This document shows positions 51,446-62,439 of a DNA stretch of 64,000 bases, one piece after another (position 1 is the stretch's first letter; each line of letters begins with the position of its first letter). Position numbers and translations under genes: made by a program. Location: positions 75,433,254-75,497,253 of the forward strand of contig NC_090729.1 in assembly GCF_036898095.1 (NCBI RefSeq), read 5' to 3'. The stretch is from Palaemon carinicauda. Lineage: Eukaryota; Arthropoda; Malacostraca; Decapoda; Palaemonidae. The notes below the pieces were generated by a model that saw nothing but the letters and a program-made list of their open reading frames with translations, did not search any database and was not told the origin of the DNA.

Positions 51446-53990
51446 CTAGCAAAAAAATAATAACTTTTAGAAAAAATATTTGATTGGAGGTTACTGTACA
51501 TCAAGTTTATATATGGTAGTAATCTTAGGTCTTGATATTACATATCAAGGGAGGATATAGAATTTGAAAAACTCTAATTTACGAGGTAAATCGCAATGGC
51601 GTCACAAAACCAAAGGTCAGTGGTATGAATGTCGATATCCTGTCCTTGAAAAATGGCATTGGCCTGCCGGCTCCCTTAAAGGACTCATTTTTGTATAGCT
51701 AGGAAATATACAAATTGTAATACATAAATATATTTGGCCTCAGGCCATGTCGTCCTGATGGAAGGTTCCTATTGGTAGCTTTCTAAGGGATATTTGGCTA
51801 CAGTGATATTCCCAATGAATTGACCTTTAGGTCTCCAGAATTCTAACTCCTGGCGCGAATATCCTTAAAATTTCTCTTAAGGATATCACATAATATCATG
51901 GGACGTATATCTTGATATGACACATAGCTATCTTCACCCCGAAGAGCGTTTTCGTTTCAAGGGGAAAGAGTGGCGAAAACAGAAGGGAAGCCGTTATCAA
52001 GGTTACCCTTTCTCCCGTACTATTACGAGTATCCAAGATGTCGCTTATTCCTATTTTCGTAGCGATTTCGCACGGCGGTTTTCCCTGTTGATCTAACGAT
52101 TGTGATCGTTAATGCAATCTACATCCTCTTCTGCCTCTGGAAAGTTGAGTATTTATTCTTTACAATGTATAATTTTTAGCTCATGCTTCACAGAGAAATT
52201 AGAGCAATTTTATGTGTTTGGAGCGTAGCTGATTACCGGAGGTGCCACGGGCGCTGTCGTTCATGACGCATGTGTTATTTAGTTAGCAGAACGACCTTCC
52301 CGGTTGTAATAGCATTAATAAATTGTGAAAGCTATTCAGGCACAATTATACTAGTAAAGATATATATAATTATGTATATATTTTCCTCTTCCTTATGTTG
52401 ATCGTATACGTTCGAGTTTCGGCGATTTAGGTAACCGAAATCTCGCCCTGCGCTAGGCTACCTAGCCTACGCGCTTTAGTATACTTTCATACATGATCCC
52501 AGTTTACCCTCGTGTATCATTTTATTCCTAGAATTATTTATATAACTCGATACTCGTCTCCTGTGGAGATTTAAGGGTAATCCCTCCTTCCCTCTGAGTG
52601 CCGCCATAGGCGACAACCCTATCTTGGTTTCGCCATAGAGTAGTCACTCCGGCTTGACTAGGCTAGTGTTTTCTGTCTCCACCCTTGCCGGCGAGTATCC
52701 CGGCTTGGGTTTTTGACAGAACCTCAGAGTATTCAGTCTTTTTGCCGGCGGCCGAGCAGCAGGGCGAGTAGTCACACCCCTGCCGGCTTACAGCTGCCGG
52801 CATAGGAGGCTATGCCTCCCTAGGCCGCACCTTAAGTGGTAGTATGATGCCACCACCTTCTCCTTTGCGATCTAGAAGACTAGTCCTGTTTCGGCAGACC
52901 CTAGGCTGAAGAATAGATATTCTTCTGCTGCCTAGGATGGCGCTGATACTGAAACAAAGTTTCTCCCTTGTGTGGTAGTGGCGGCAACCCTTGCCGCCTT
53001 CTTCCACACTTGGTACAGGACCCTTTCCCTGCCCCTCTCAACCCTGTGGCCGTTGTCCTATAATCTCACCGCTTGCCGGGGAGGTTGTGGTGCCGGCCGG
53101 GCTCCTACATAAGCAGCTGTATAGTCATTCAGTCTTTCCCTTATGGACGTAAGGCTACGGGAAAGGTTGTGCCGGCTGTTCCGGCTGCCCCTGGGAGACC
53201 CCTCTACTGTCGAGTGTTCTTCAGTCCTCTCTTGGATTGCCATCCACATCCCCGAAGCCGGCAGTGACCGGCAATGGATTTTGTGGCTGGATGGAAGCTT
53301 GAATGATGTATTCTCCCCTTCCATTTGAACCCTCATTCTGGAGGAAGGCAGTAAGGTTAAGTACTTACACCCTTATTTATTGTTAACAAACATTTAATAA
53401 AGTAGCCCTTCACTCCATGCTTTCTCTCTCTCTGTCAGCTAGTGCCGCCAGGTACTAACCCAGCCGGCAACCTGCCGACTGGACCGGTGCCGTCAGGTAC
53501 TAACCTAGCCGGCGTGGGCCGGTGCTGCCAGGTACTAACCAGCCAGCGACATGCCAGCTTGACCGTTCCGCCAGGTGCTAGCCCAGCCGGCAATATGCTG
53601 GCTGAACTACAGTATATGATTATACAATAGCCAATATATTTGGAGTATAGTATATACTGCAGAAAGAAAACTATAGTGTATATTATACAGTAGTTATTTT
53701 CCAACTTACCAAGTGCTTCCTGGCACAGTCTATTATTGAGACCAACCCTATATTGAAAGGAAAGATTTCCTTCAGTATACTGATAGTTAATCAGTTAACA
53801 ATTTACCCCACAATATTAAAGAACCTAAGAAGGGTCTGTGTTAAGATACACTCATCTACCCCTAAGTGTTAGAACCCTTCTCTTGAGTTTGCCTGAGTAG
53901 GGAATCTCTTAAGGCTTTAATTTTGGGGGAGGTCACAGCAATTGGGTGGACAGGAAACACAAGTATGTGTCTTTCCTAGTTCCTTTCTAG
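51446..53990 (+). mobile_element. Region F, probable 5'/gag part of another DIRS-like element
   Basis: No open frame of substance. The left part (51690-51720) has TTTGTATAGCTAGGAAATATACAAATTG, a self-complementary stretch like the C-type terminal TTGTTAGGAAAAATACAA word. From 52570 to 53600 the composition turns GC-rich with very frequent GCCGGC words and short palindromes, resembling the gag-like regions of elements C and E. No RT or recombinase follows. It stops at the left end of element E. The assignment to DIRS is an inference from composition and end words. Confidence 0.4.
53440..53605. repeat. Imperfect tandem repeat of about 35-45 bp, four units
   Basis: Each unit carries GCCGCCAGGTACTAACC or a variant, then AGCCGGCAA or AGCCGGCGT, then a GACCGGTGC or GACCGTTCC link. 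Unit lengths vary. Lies in the GCCGGC-rich region F and gives PSGTNLAG-like repeats in one frame. Confidence 0.8.
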
Positions 53991-54029
53991 CTTGACTATC
54001 CTAAGCTATAATGGTTTAAATATTGATAT

Positions 54030-54279
54030 TAATTTGTTCCGACACAGATACAAACCTTCGCTATTTATAATAGGGTATTACTTTCGGCGCAGCTGAAATA
54101 TGAGCCATGATAATTTTAGTGAGGGATAACTACCCCATCCGCTAGTTAGCAGGTGGGGTAGACTGGCTACCCCGCTCACTCACACCTCTCGGCTGAGTAA
54201 CCACTTTACTTTTTGACTCGGTAGAGGACGGACATGCTGCCCTTCTCTCCCGCAAAGACTTGCCTTTATGATTCTTTAT
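54030..54279 (+). mobile_element. DIRS element E, left end (C-like), interrupted by element B
   Basis: TTGTTCCGACACAGATACAAACC, CGCTATTTATAATAGGGTATTAC, TTTCGGCGCAGCTGAAAT and CTAGTTAGCAGG match the left end and leader of element C (30790-30910) in the same order. The match continues to a GACTCGGTAGAGGACGGACA segment, corresponding to GGCTCGGACAATGGACAGAC at 30979. It breaks at 54279, where element B begins, and the leader resumes at 61198. Confidence 0.75.
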
Positions 54280-54283
54280 TTTT

Positions 54284-54475
54284 AAATATGTAACTTCCCT
54301 GGTAGTTACATATATATAGCTTAAATCTCACGTTTCGACGCGTCACGACAGAAAATTCAAAATTCGCTGCGATCGCCGCCATGAGAGTAGGTGGTCATAC
54401 ATGAGCGCCGTCACTCGGAGGTTATCAGAACAATTCCCAACAATCTTCAGAAATTTTCTGTCGTTGATCAAATCA
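54284..54475 (+). repeat. Left inverted terminal repeat of DIRS element B
   Basis: From AAATATGTAACTTCCCTGG to about AATCTTCAGAAATT, complementary to 60985-61150. It contains TTTCGACGCGTCACGACAG and GAGTAGGTGGTCATACATGAG, both found complemented at the right end. It differs in sequence from the ITR of A although the coding regions are homologous. Confidence 0.88.
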
Positions 54476-54654
54476 ACACCTCAGGAAATTCTTTTCGCTG
54501 CTAATTAACTTTTCTACAATTTGGTGAAGTACCTTTTGTTTGATTATTGTTGATGACTTAAGCTACCTGATTATGAATATTCTTTTGACTTTTCACTATC
54601 GATGTAAATAGACTCTTTTGGATTTAGACCTGGACTTTTTTTTCTGTTGACAAA

Positions 54655-57300
54655 ATGGCTGACTATCGTAAGTGTGCTAGAGGATGCAAGACACGTATTC
54701 CTAGAGCCGCGGTTGATCCGCATTCAATATGCAGTGATTGCAGAGGTTAGGTTTGTTTATATGATAACAGATGTAATGAATGCAAGTTTTTGTCTGATTC
54801 TGATTGGAATATTTTTGAGCGCTATAGTAAGCAACTGGAAAAGGATAGAATTAGAAGGTCTAGAGTATCTAGTGTTCTTTCGAATAGATCTTCTGATGGT
54901 GATATGGTTGCCAATGTTCATTCTAATATTCTTATTGCAGTAGTCCTAGACCCCATTACGGTGTCAGAGGTAAGTGAACCTTCATTGAAGGATGTATTGG
55001 CTGCGATTTCAGCCTTATGTGCGCAAGGTCGTTCCCTAACTACAGAAAAAGATATGTGGAATGCAGTGCGTGGCTTACAAAGCAAAATAATAAATAGTGA
55101 TAGTGAAGTGGAGGGTACGTCTGTTCATGTCCGTCATAATCCCAGCCCGGGACCTCTTTCATGCTCCCCAACCCCTGGGAGAAGGAAAGTCGAAAGGCAA
55201 AAGGATATGGCAGACATTGATCAGCGAATGGACGTCCCCACGAGCGATCATGTTAATGATGTCCTTCAGACCATAGTAAAGACGAGGTTAAAATGTATGC
55301 GTCTTCATCAGATGACGCAAAACCGTGATGTGGTTGGCGTCAACCACTACATTCTAGACCACTCAAGAGACATATATCTCCTAATAAACCCTCCTGCAGT
55401 GACTGGTGTTCACCGGAGGTGTTTCTTTTGGACGAAGATGATGTGTCAGCACCGAAACAATTACTTAAGACTCATAGTCCGTCAGATGAAGAAGGTTCTC
55501 ATTTTACGTCAGTACACGCTCCTTCCCTTCCCCCAGATTGGGATATGTCACAAGTTCTTTCACCTGGTAATCATCTGGAAGCAGACATTAATATTGTTGA
55601 CAATCTATCACAATGATAGATACACGATTCAGATCGCGCACAAGGCGTGCTAAAAGTATCGACAGTTGACGATACCTCTCAGCGATCGATACATCGTTCA
55701 GTTAGCGCACACGGCGCTCATCATGTATCTGATTTGGCTGAATTAAAGAGGTCTATTTCGTCTCTGTTTGATGCTTATGATTCCCGATCAGAAAAACTGC
55801 ACCAAAAAGAATCTAAGGACAGCAATAGACCGAGAAAACGGTCTTCCGATAGTATCGAACATCCGATACTCAGCAACGCTCCCTCACAGCGATCAGCTCA
55901 CGTTGCGGCAAGTGGCAGAGCAGACGCATGCGGCAGTCTGGTCTCTCCCCCACAGCATACCGCTCATGCGGGAGGCATACTACAGTCAGTCAACCCACGG
56001 CAATCTGATCACTTTGAAAACTCACGGTAACACGGATGCATGCGTCAGCCTGGTCTTATGCTAGATGCAGGTAGTCAGGCTTTGTCCCCACGTCATAATA
56101 GACAAACACTTACATCTTGTGCACCACTTAACGGAAGCGATACTGACGCTCCCGCTCTGCTTGCGGCAGACGCACGGCACTCGGGACTTATGCTGCAGAC
56201 TGTTACTTCTCAGATAGACATACAGCATTCTCATTATAATCAGGACTTGTTCTCACATCAAGATAGACAAAATTTTGTCTCTAATTCGCGATTTTCTGAA
56301 CGTGCAACTATCACTTCCTCTCTTCACGCTGTTGACATACATCATGCGGAACACTTGCCGGACGCACGCGATCAAGATGTCTCCTCACAAGTTCTCGATA
56401 CTGATACTGTACATAATCGAAATGCTTCTTCGCAACTGGATGATATCCTTCACGATATCCCTTCAGGACAAGGTGAATTATTTTTGGAAGACAATAACCA
56501 ACAGGAAGACGCGATTTTGTCTCCTAAATATTCAAATCGAGGAATCGATGTTCCTTTAGCTGAATTAGAAAACGAATCTCAGGATGCTACATTCGGCAGA
56601 TTTTAAAAAACACTTGAAAGTTTTATCATCTTTATATCCAGAAGATGCCTCAAAGCCCTTCATCTCAATTTTTGAAAGGCAGACCTCAAAAAACATCCTC
56701 TTTTAAGAAAATGGTTCTAGCACGATCTGTTAAGAGAGCATTTTCTACCCTCAAACAGTGGACAGCCAAAAAGAAGGATTTAGGGAAACCCCATTTTTCC
56801 TTCCCTCCAACTCGTCTGGCCTCTAGATCTAGTGTGTGGTATTTGACTGGGGAAGTTCTTGGTTTTGGAGTTCCTGCCTCTCCCCAAGGAGACTTCTCCA
56901 GACTTGTTGACCCCTCACGCAGGTCAGTCATGGGTAAATCTAAAGTAATGTGGGCTAATTCTGAAACGGATATTTAGAACAATAGAAGTTTTCAGCCTTA
57001 TGGACTGGATTATAGGAGCTCTCGCAGAGTCCACAGATCCTAAGAATGAGGCTCAAATGTATTAATAGCTTGTATGGATAAGGCTGTGAGAGATGGTTCC
57101 ATCGAACTTTCCGCCCTTTTTACGGCAGGAATTCTTAAAAAAAGGGCCACATACGGTTCCTTCTTATCTACAAGTTTGTCTTCTGTTCAGAAATCTGAAC
57201 TTTTATTTGCTCCGTTGGGGGATCATCTTTTCCCTCCGGAATTAGTGAAGGACTTATCAGCTGCTCTAACACAACAAGCTACTTAGGACCTGATCTCTAG
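54655..57300 (+). pseudogene. Gag-like region of DIRS element B
   Basis: ATG 54655 starts MADYRKCARGCKTRIPRAAV, then CSDCRG, a TAG at 54748-54750 where A has Lys, then VCLYDNRCNECKFL and YSKQLEKDRIRRSR, closely parallel to the Cys-rich start of A. The frame then shifts before 55400. A long middle stretch (55647-56606) in another phase is His/Ser/Asp-rich (ADARHSGLMLQT, DARDQDVSSQ) with no equivalent length in A. The conserved C-terminus is at 56645-57286 (LARSVKRAFSTLKQW, ASRSSVWYLTGEVLGFGVPA, MDKAVRDGSIELSALFTAG), again with stops. Confidence 0.8.
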
Positions 57301-57399
57301 AACTGCTAAAAAAGTTCTAATTAGTTTTTCATCAACAAGACCCTGGACAGGGAAACAAAAGGAGACTCCTCCCACTCGTCAGCCCTTTCGTGGGAGAGC

Positions 57400-59250
57400 C
57401 CCATCGAGGGGACCTCAAAGAATATCTGCCGGAGGTCAATTTCGCAGGTTCCCAAGACAACAGAATAAATCTAGAAAGTGAGACACGTTGTCTCCAGACA
57501 CTGGTGGGAGCCAGACTCACAATTTTGGCAGGAGTGGAGCCAAATGGGGGCGGACTCATGGACGATCAAAGTCCTCAAGAAGGAATACAAGATCCCCTTC
57601 CTAAATTCTCCTCCCATGTCGTCGATTCCCTTGGAGTTATCAAAAACACACACTGGGAACAAGGCAGCAGCTCTTCAAGAGCAAGTAAACCTTTTGCTGT
57701 CAAAATCAGCCATAGAAGTGGTAGAGGACACCTCTTCAGAGGGGTTTTACAACAGGCTGTTCCTAGTTCCGAAAAACTCGGGGGTTTGGAGACCTGTTTT
57801 GGACGTCAGTCCTTTAAACAAGTTCATCAGCAAAGAAAGGTTTGCCATGGAAACTTCAGCGTCAGTCCTTGCAGGCACCTGACAGGGAGACTGGATGGTG
57901 TCATTAGATCTGCAGGACGCGTATTTCCATATCCCAATACACCCCAACCACAGGAAGTTTCTAAGGTTAGTGTTCCTCAAGACCACATATCAGTTCAAAG
58001 CACTCTGTTTTGGACTATGCACGGCTCCCTACGTTTTTACCCGAGTAATGTCCAACGTGGCTCGCTGGCTTCACCTAAAGGGAATAAGGATTTCTTTATA
58101 TCTGGACGACTGGCTACTCAGAGCGGAATCGCAAGTAAAGTGTCTGGAGTCTCTGCGAATGACAATCACCTTAACTCAACAGTTAGGTCTGATATTAAAT
58201 CTTCCCAAATCTCAGCTATAATACCCTCACAGAATATTATTTATTTTGGGGATGAGGATTCAATCAGCAGTTTTTCGGGCTTTTCCAGACCCGAAGCGGA
58301 TTCTAGATTGTCTAACAAAAGTACGGCAATTCCTAGACTTAAGATCATGTTCGGTGAGAGATTGGATGAGTCTCCTAGGCACCCTATCATCAATTGAACA
58401 GTTTGTATTGCTGGGGAAGTATTCATCTACGTCCTCTGCAGTTTCATCTGACAAATTTTTGGACGAACAATCAAAGTTTGGAAAAGTAGATGCCGATCTC
58501 TCTAATAATCAGGAATCACTGGGAATGGTGGGACAATATCAACAGGTTCCAAGAAGGGCTCGATCTGTATCAAAAGAACCCCGACCTAGTGTTGTACTCC
58601 GACGCCTCAGGCATGGGGTGGGGTGCAACACTCGGGAAGGCCGAAATATCGGGTCTGTGGTCAAAATCACAGAAGAATTGGCACATAAATCTCAAAGAGC
58701 TAGTGGCCATTCACCTATCCCTCATTCATTTCCAGAAGGAAGTCCAAGAAAGAGTAGTTCAGATCAACTCAGACAACACCACTGCGTTGGCTGATATCAA
58801 AAAGCAAGGAGGCACTCATTCGATCTCACTTTACGAGATAGTGAGAGACCTACTCCTTTGGGCAGAAGCGAGAGACATAACCCCGATTACTCGTTTCATA
58901 GAAGGGGAGAAAAACGTCAGGGCGGATCTACTCAGCAGAAAGAGACAAGTTCTAAACACAGAGTGGACCCTACATCACGAGGTGTGCACCAACCTTTGGA
59001 TGTTGTGGGGTCAACCCTCGATAGACCTTTTCGCCACACAAAGGACAAAGAGGTTGCCGGTATTTTGCTCTCCAGTTCTAGACTAGGAAGCAGCCGCAGT
59101 GTACGCTTTTCCTCCATTCAAGACCCTGGACAGAGTCTTGAAGAAATTCAGGGAGTCACCCAACGTCCGTATGACTCTGATAGCTCTATTTTGGCCTCTG
59201 AGACCTTAGTTTCCAGAGATAAAGGAGTGGCTTGTAGATATTCCCAGAAT
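57400..59250 (+). pseudogene. Reverse transcriptase / RNase H of DIRS element B
   Basis: RT blocks match A: GFYNRLFLVPKNSGVWRPVLD (57738-57800), a TGA at 57883-57885 just before QGDWMVSLDLQDAYFHIPIHP, FGLCTAPYVFTRVM (about 58012-58050), YLDDWLL (58099-58119), then a TAA after KSQL near 58220. A frameshift near 58440 leads into RNase H: LYSDASGMGWGATL (58591-58632), INSDNTTALADI (about 58763-58797), and NVRADLLSRKRQV. The C-terminal DIRS domain (IDLFAT, FCSPVLD, a stop at 59084-59086, YAFPPFKTLDRVL) is also readable. Catalytic residues survive but the frame is broken at least four times. Confidence 0.88.
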
Positions 59251-59329
59251 ATTACCCATTCAGAGAGATCTACTCAAACAACCTCATTTTGAGAGATACC
59301 ACCAAAATCTCCTCGCTCTCAATCTGACT

Positions 59330-60366
59330 GCCTTTCGACTAACGAAAAGCTGGCAAGAACGAAAGGTTTTTCAAGGGAAGCTGCTCGAGCTATCGCCAGA
59401 GCGAGAAGGACTTCCACTATCAGGGTCTACCAATCCAAGTGGGACATATTTAGAGGATGGTGCAGGAATAACAAGCTTTCCTCCACCAGTACCTCTATAC
59501 CCAATATAGCAGATTTTTTATTATACCTACGTACTAAAGAAAAACTAGCTGTTTCTACCATCAAGGGCTACCGCAGTATGCTAGCTTCTGTCTTCCGTCA
59601 CCGTAACATTGACGTGTCAGGTGATAAGGATATTTCTGATCTCATTAGATCTTTCGAGACGACTAAGAGGAAAGACAATCCAACCCCATCTTGGAACTTG
59701 GATGTAGTTATAGCCTTTTTAACCTCAAGTAGGTTTGAACTCTTGGACAAGGCATCCTGGAAGGATCTTACCAAAAAGACACTTTTCCTGGTTGCTTTGG
59801 CTACAGCAAAAAGGGTAGGGGAGTTACAAGCCATCAGTAAGAAGGTTGGCTTTAATGGAAACAATGCTATTTGCTCCCTCCAGCTTGGCTTTCTCGCAAA
59901 AAATGAGAATCCTTCTCGACCTTGGCCTAGGTCTTTTAATATCCCAGGATTATCTCACTTAGTTGGTCGAGAGAAAGAAAGAGGCCTTTGTCCAGTAAGA
60001 GCTCTTAAATTGTATCTGCACATGTCCAAGAGTCTAAGAGGACAAACAGACAACCTCTGGTGTTCTGTTAAAAAACCCTCTTTACCATTATCTAAGAATG
60101 CACTAGCTTTCTTCATCAAGGACTTGATATGAGAAGCTCACCAGAATTGTGAAGAAGGAATTTTCCCAATTATCAAGGTGAAACCGCATGAGGTTAGAGC
60201 TGTCGCTACCTCTATGGCCTATAGGCATAATAAATCCATGAAGTCTATTTTAGAGGCCACGTTTTGGCGAAGTAAATCAGCCTTCGCAGACTATTATCTT
60301 AAGATGTACAAACCCAGTATGAGGATTGCTGTTCCCTTGGTCCGTACGTTACCTCTGGCGTCGTAG
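59330..60366 (+). pseudogene. Tyrosine recombinase of DIRS element B (one internal TGA)
   Basis: The frame gives AARAIARARRTSTIRVYQSKW (59386-59445), VSTIKGYRSMLASVFRHRN, LVALATAKRVGEL (Arg I at about 59812-59814) and LGFLAKNENPSRPWPRSF. Then comes LI-stop-EAHQ with TGA at 60130-60132, where A has LIREGH. KPHEVRAVATS follows (His 60187-60189, Arg 60196-60198), then TFWRSKSAFADYYLK (Tyr 60295-60297). The C-terminus ends LVRTLPLAS. Apart from the single TGA the domain is intact. The stop sits between the first Arg and the HxxR motif, so it is inactivating. Confidence 0.88.
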
Positions 60367-60498
60367 TTGGAGAAGGGTCTACTGCCTCTACCCTATAATC
60401 TTTTATTATATCCTTGCCTTTTTTCTTGTATTTGTGTTCTCAGGTTGTCTGTGAAGGTTATCGCAACCTTACACAGTCTGGGATGCAAGTCAAGTTAC

Positions 60499-60502
<4 letters not shown>

Positions 60503-60538
<36 letters not shown>

Positions 60539-60553
60539 TTTTTTTTTTTTTTT
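60503..60553. repeat. (ATT)n followed by T-run
   Basis: About 12 ATT units (60505-60540) running into about 16 T. Lies in the 3' untranslated part of element B, between the recombinase and the internal complementary region. Confidence 0.95.
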
Positions 60554-60857
60554 CTTTAAACTTTGGAGTAGGTGGTCAGATTCAGTATCCTTGGCTATGC
60601 CAGGTTTGCAAGGGTGGTGGTCTAGCCACGCTAGAGGTCAAGGACCTTGTGGCAGCCCCAAGAGACTTTTACAGCCCACGGAGTGGACGCTGAGTCTCTC
60701 AAGGAATGCAGGGGAAATGAGGCAGAGTAATTATGAAGCCAGCTTCCTTATCAGGTAAGAACCAGATTGTTAGTACTACTTATTGTAGCCATTAATAATT
60801 AAAAGAATTTCCCAGTGGGATGAGGTTTTCAACCCACCACCGATTGTGTCAATCAGC

Positions 60858-60965
60858 TATATATATGTAACTACCAGGGAAGCTTCATATTTAAAAATGG
60901 TATTTTTATTATAAAATAAATATTTAAATATACTTACCTGGTAGTTACATATAAAAGAGGACCCT
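60858..60965 (+). repeat. Internal complementary region of DIRS element B
   Basis: CTACCAGGGAAGCTTCATATTT complements the left terminus (AAATATGTAACTTCCCTGGTAG, with a small difference). It is followed at once by AAAATGGTATTTTTATTATAAA to ACTTACCTGGTAGTTACATA, the complement of the right terminus (61130-61197). The architecture matches that of element A although the sequences differ. Confidence 0.9.
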
Positions 60966-61197
60966 CCCTCCTCCCCTCTGAAAACAGAGACATGGAATTT
61001 CTGAAGATTGTTGGGGATGGTTCTGATAACCTCCAAGTGACGGCGCTCATGTATGACCACCTACTCTCATTGCGGCGATCGCCACTAATTTTGAATTTTC
61101 TGTCGTGACGCGTCGAAACGCCAGATTTAAGCTATATATATGTAACTACCAGGTAAGTATATTTAAAAATTTATTTTATAATAAAAATACCATTTTT
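60966..61197 (+). repeat. Right inverted terminal repeat of DIRS element B
   Basis: Complement of 54284-54475 plus a right-only terminal extension CAGGTAAGTATATTTAAAAA to ACCATTTTT. The word GTAAGTATATT is shared with the right end of A and matches a 5' splice-site consensus. Confidence 0.88.
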
Positions 61198-61687
61198 ATT
61201 TTTTGTTTTTCTTGTGTTTTCATTTATCTTACATATATTTGAGTGTATATGTGTATAAATGGAAATATACGTTGTTAGATACATGTAACTTTAATTGCTG
61301 TTGACATCATATCCAACTGCCTCCGCCGTAAGGGAGTTGTCATTGCCGCCCTTCCCTGCGACTGATTGTCGGCAGGTTCTCAACACTGCCGTGTGTTTGT
61401 TTCATTACAGAATTAAAGTTTATAACAGTTCAGCTCCCTTTCGAGGAATTATCTTACAAGGAAGGTGACTTATTCCTCGAAAAGTGTATTTTGTGTAACG
61501 GAGCATGAATTGTAATTGATGACAACTTCCTTTTTTTCCACAGGTAACAGCGACGTAGAACACAAGGCCGAGTGCTACGGCCTCCCTGTTCGATATCCTC
61601 CGCTCCATGTGGTAGCTCGTGAGCTGCCCTCATTACGAGGTAGCAATCGCTGTCAACCTTCAACTTGACGTTCCTCCTCCTAGGGGA

Positions 61688-61689
<2 letters not shown>

Positions 61690-61762
<73 letters not shown>
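61690..61762. repeat. (CT)n microsatellite with a short inverse GA flank
   Basis: CT tract of about 73 bp followed directly by TTGCGAGAGAGAGAGAGAAAG, so the tract can fold on itself through CTCTCT/AGAGAG pairing around TTGCG. Confidence 0.95.
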
Positions 61763-61765
<3 letters not shown>

Positions 61766-62190
61766 CGAGAGAGAGAGAGAAAGAGAGTGTTTTTTGTTAC
61801 GCCTATGGTTTTTTCCCATAGAGCTGGGAGAAAGCTTTACTTAGGCCATGTCCTCTTGCGGGAGGACTTCTCTCTCGTTCGCGAGAGATTTTTACGTCTA
61901 CGCTTTTTTCCCATAGAGCTGGGAGAAAGCTTGCCTTAGGCGATGTCCTCTTTCGGGAGGACTTCTCTCTCGTTCGTGAGAGAGAGTTTCTTACGCTTAT
62001 GCTTTTTTCCCATAGAGCTAGGAGAAAGCTTGTCTTTGGCGATGTCCTCCTTTGGGAGGACTTCTCCCTCGTTTGCGAGAGAGATATTTTACGCCTACGC
62101 CTTATTCCCATAGAGCTGGGAGAAAGCTTGTCTTAGGCGATCTCCTTCGGGGGAACTTCCCTCTCGTTCGCGAGAAATAACTTGTAGGAG
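61763..62190. repeat. About 100-bp tandem repeat built of three stem-loops, four units
   Basis: Each unit has (1) CTTTTTTCCCA / TGGGAGAAAG around TAGAGC, enclosed in an outer CGCCTA / TAGGCG-like stem; (2) GTCCTC...GAGGAC or GTCCTCC...GGAGGAC with a TTTC or TTTG loop; and (3) CTCTCTCG-TTCG-CGAGAGAG. Units lie near 61790-61890, 61891-61985, 61986-62085 and 62086-62190. Confidence 0.85.
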
Positions 62191-62307
62191 CTTGCTGATC
62201 CACCGTGGGCCGTGGCAGAGCTTTCTCCGAAGCAGGTTATCCCTTCGGGGGAACGATTCTCTCGTCCTTGAGAGAAGACCGTCTCTGAGCATCGGTGGTC
62301 CCCCGTT

Positions 62308-62311
62308 ACGC

Positions 62312-62342
<31 letters not shown>
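62308..62342. repeat. (TTA)n microsatellite
   Basis: About 11 TTA/ATT units between two hairpin arrays. Confidence 0.93.
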
Positions 62343-62345
<3 letters not shown>

Positions 62346-62439
62346 GGTTCTCCTTCAGGGGCGTAGCGAGAGCCTTCTCTTAAGCGACATTCTCCTTCGG
62401 GAGAACAAACCTCTTATGCGGAGGTGTTATCTTGAACCT

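Larger units (their letters stand above)
54279..61197 (+). mobile_element. DIRS1-like retrotransposon B, full length but decayed
   Basis: A 6.9-kb relative of element A with the same architecture: left ITR, gag-like, RT/RNase H, tyrosine recombinase, internal complementary region and right ITR. Ends lie in TTTTT at 54279-54283 and 61193-61197. Left and right ITRs are about 90-95% complementary by eye. Gag, RT and recombinase each carry stops or frameshifts, so it is dead and older than A. It sits inside element E, giving a nested insertion. Confidence 0.92.

Noticed and set aside
53440..53560. TACTAAC words as intron branch points
   Set aside because: They occur once per unit of a tandem repeat, with no acceptor or exon nearby, so they are part of the repeat.
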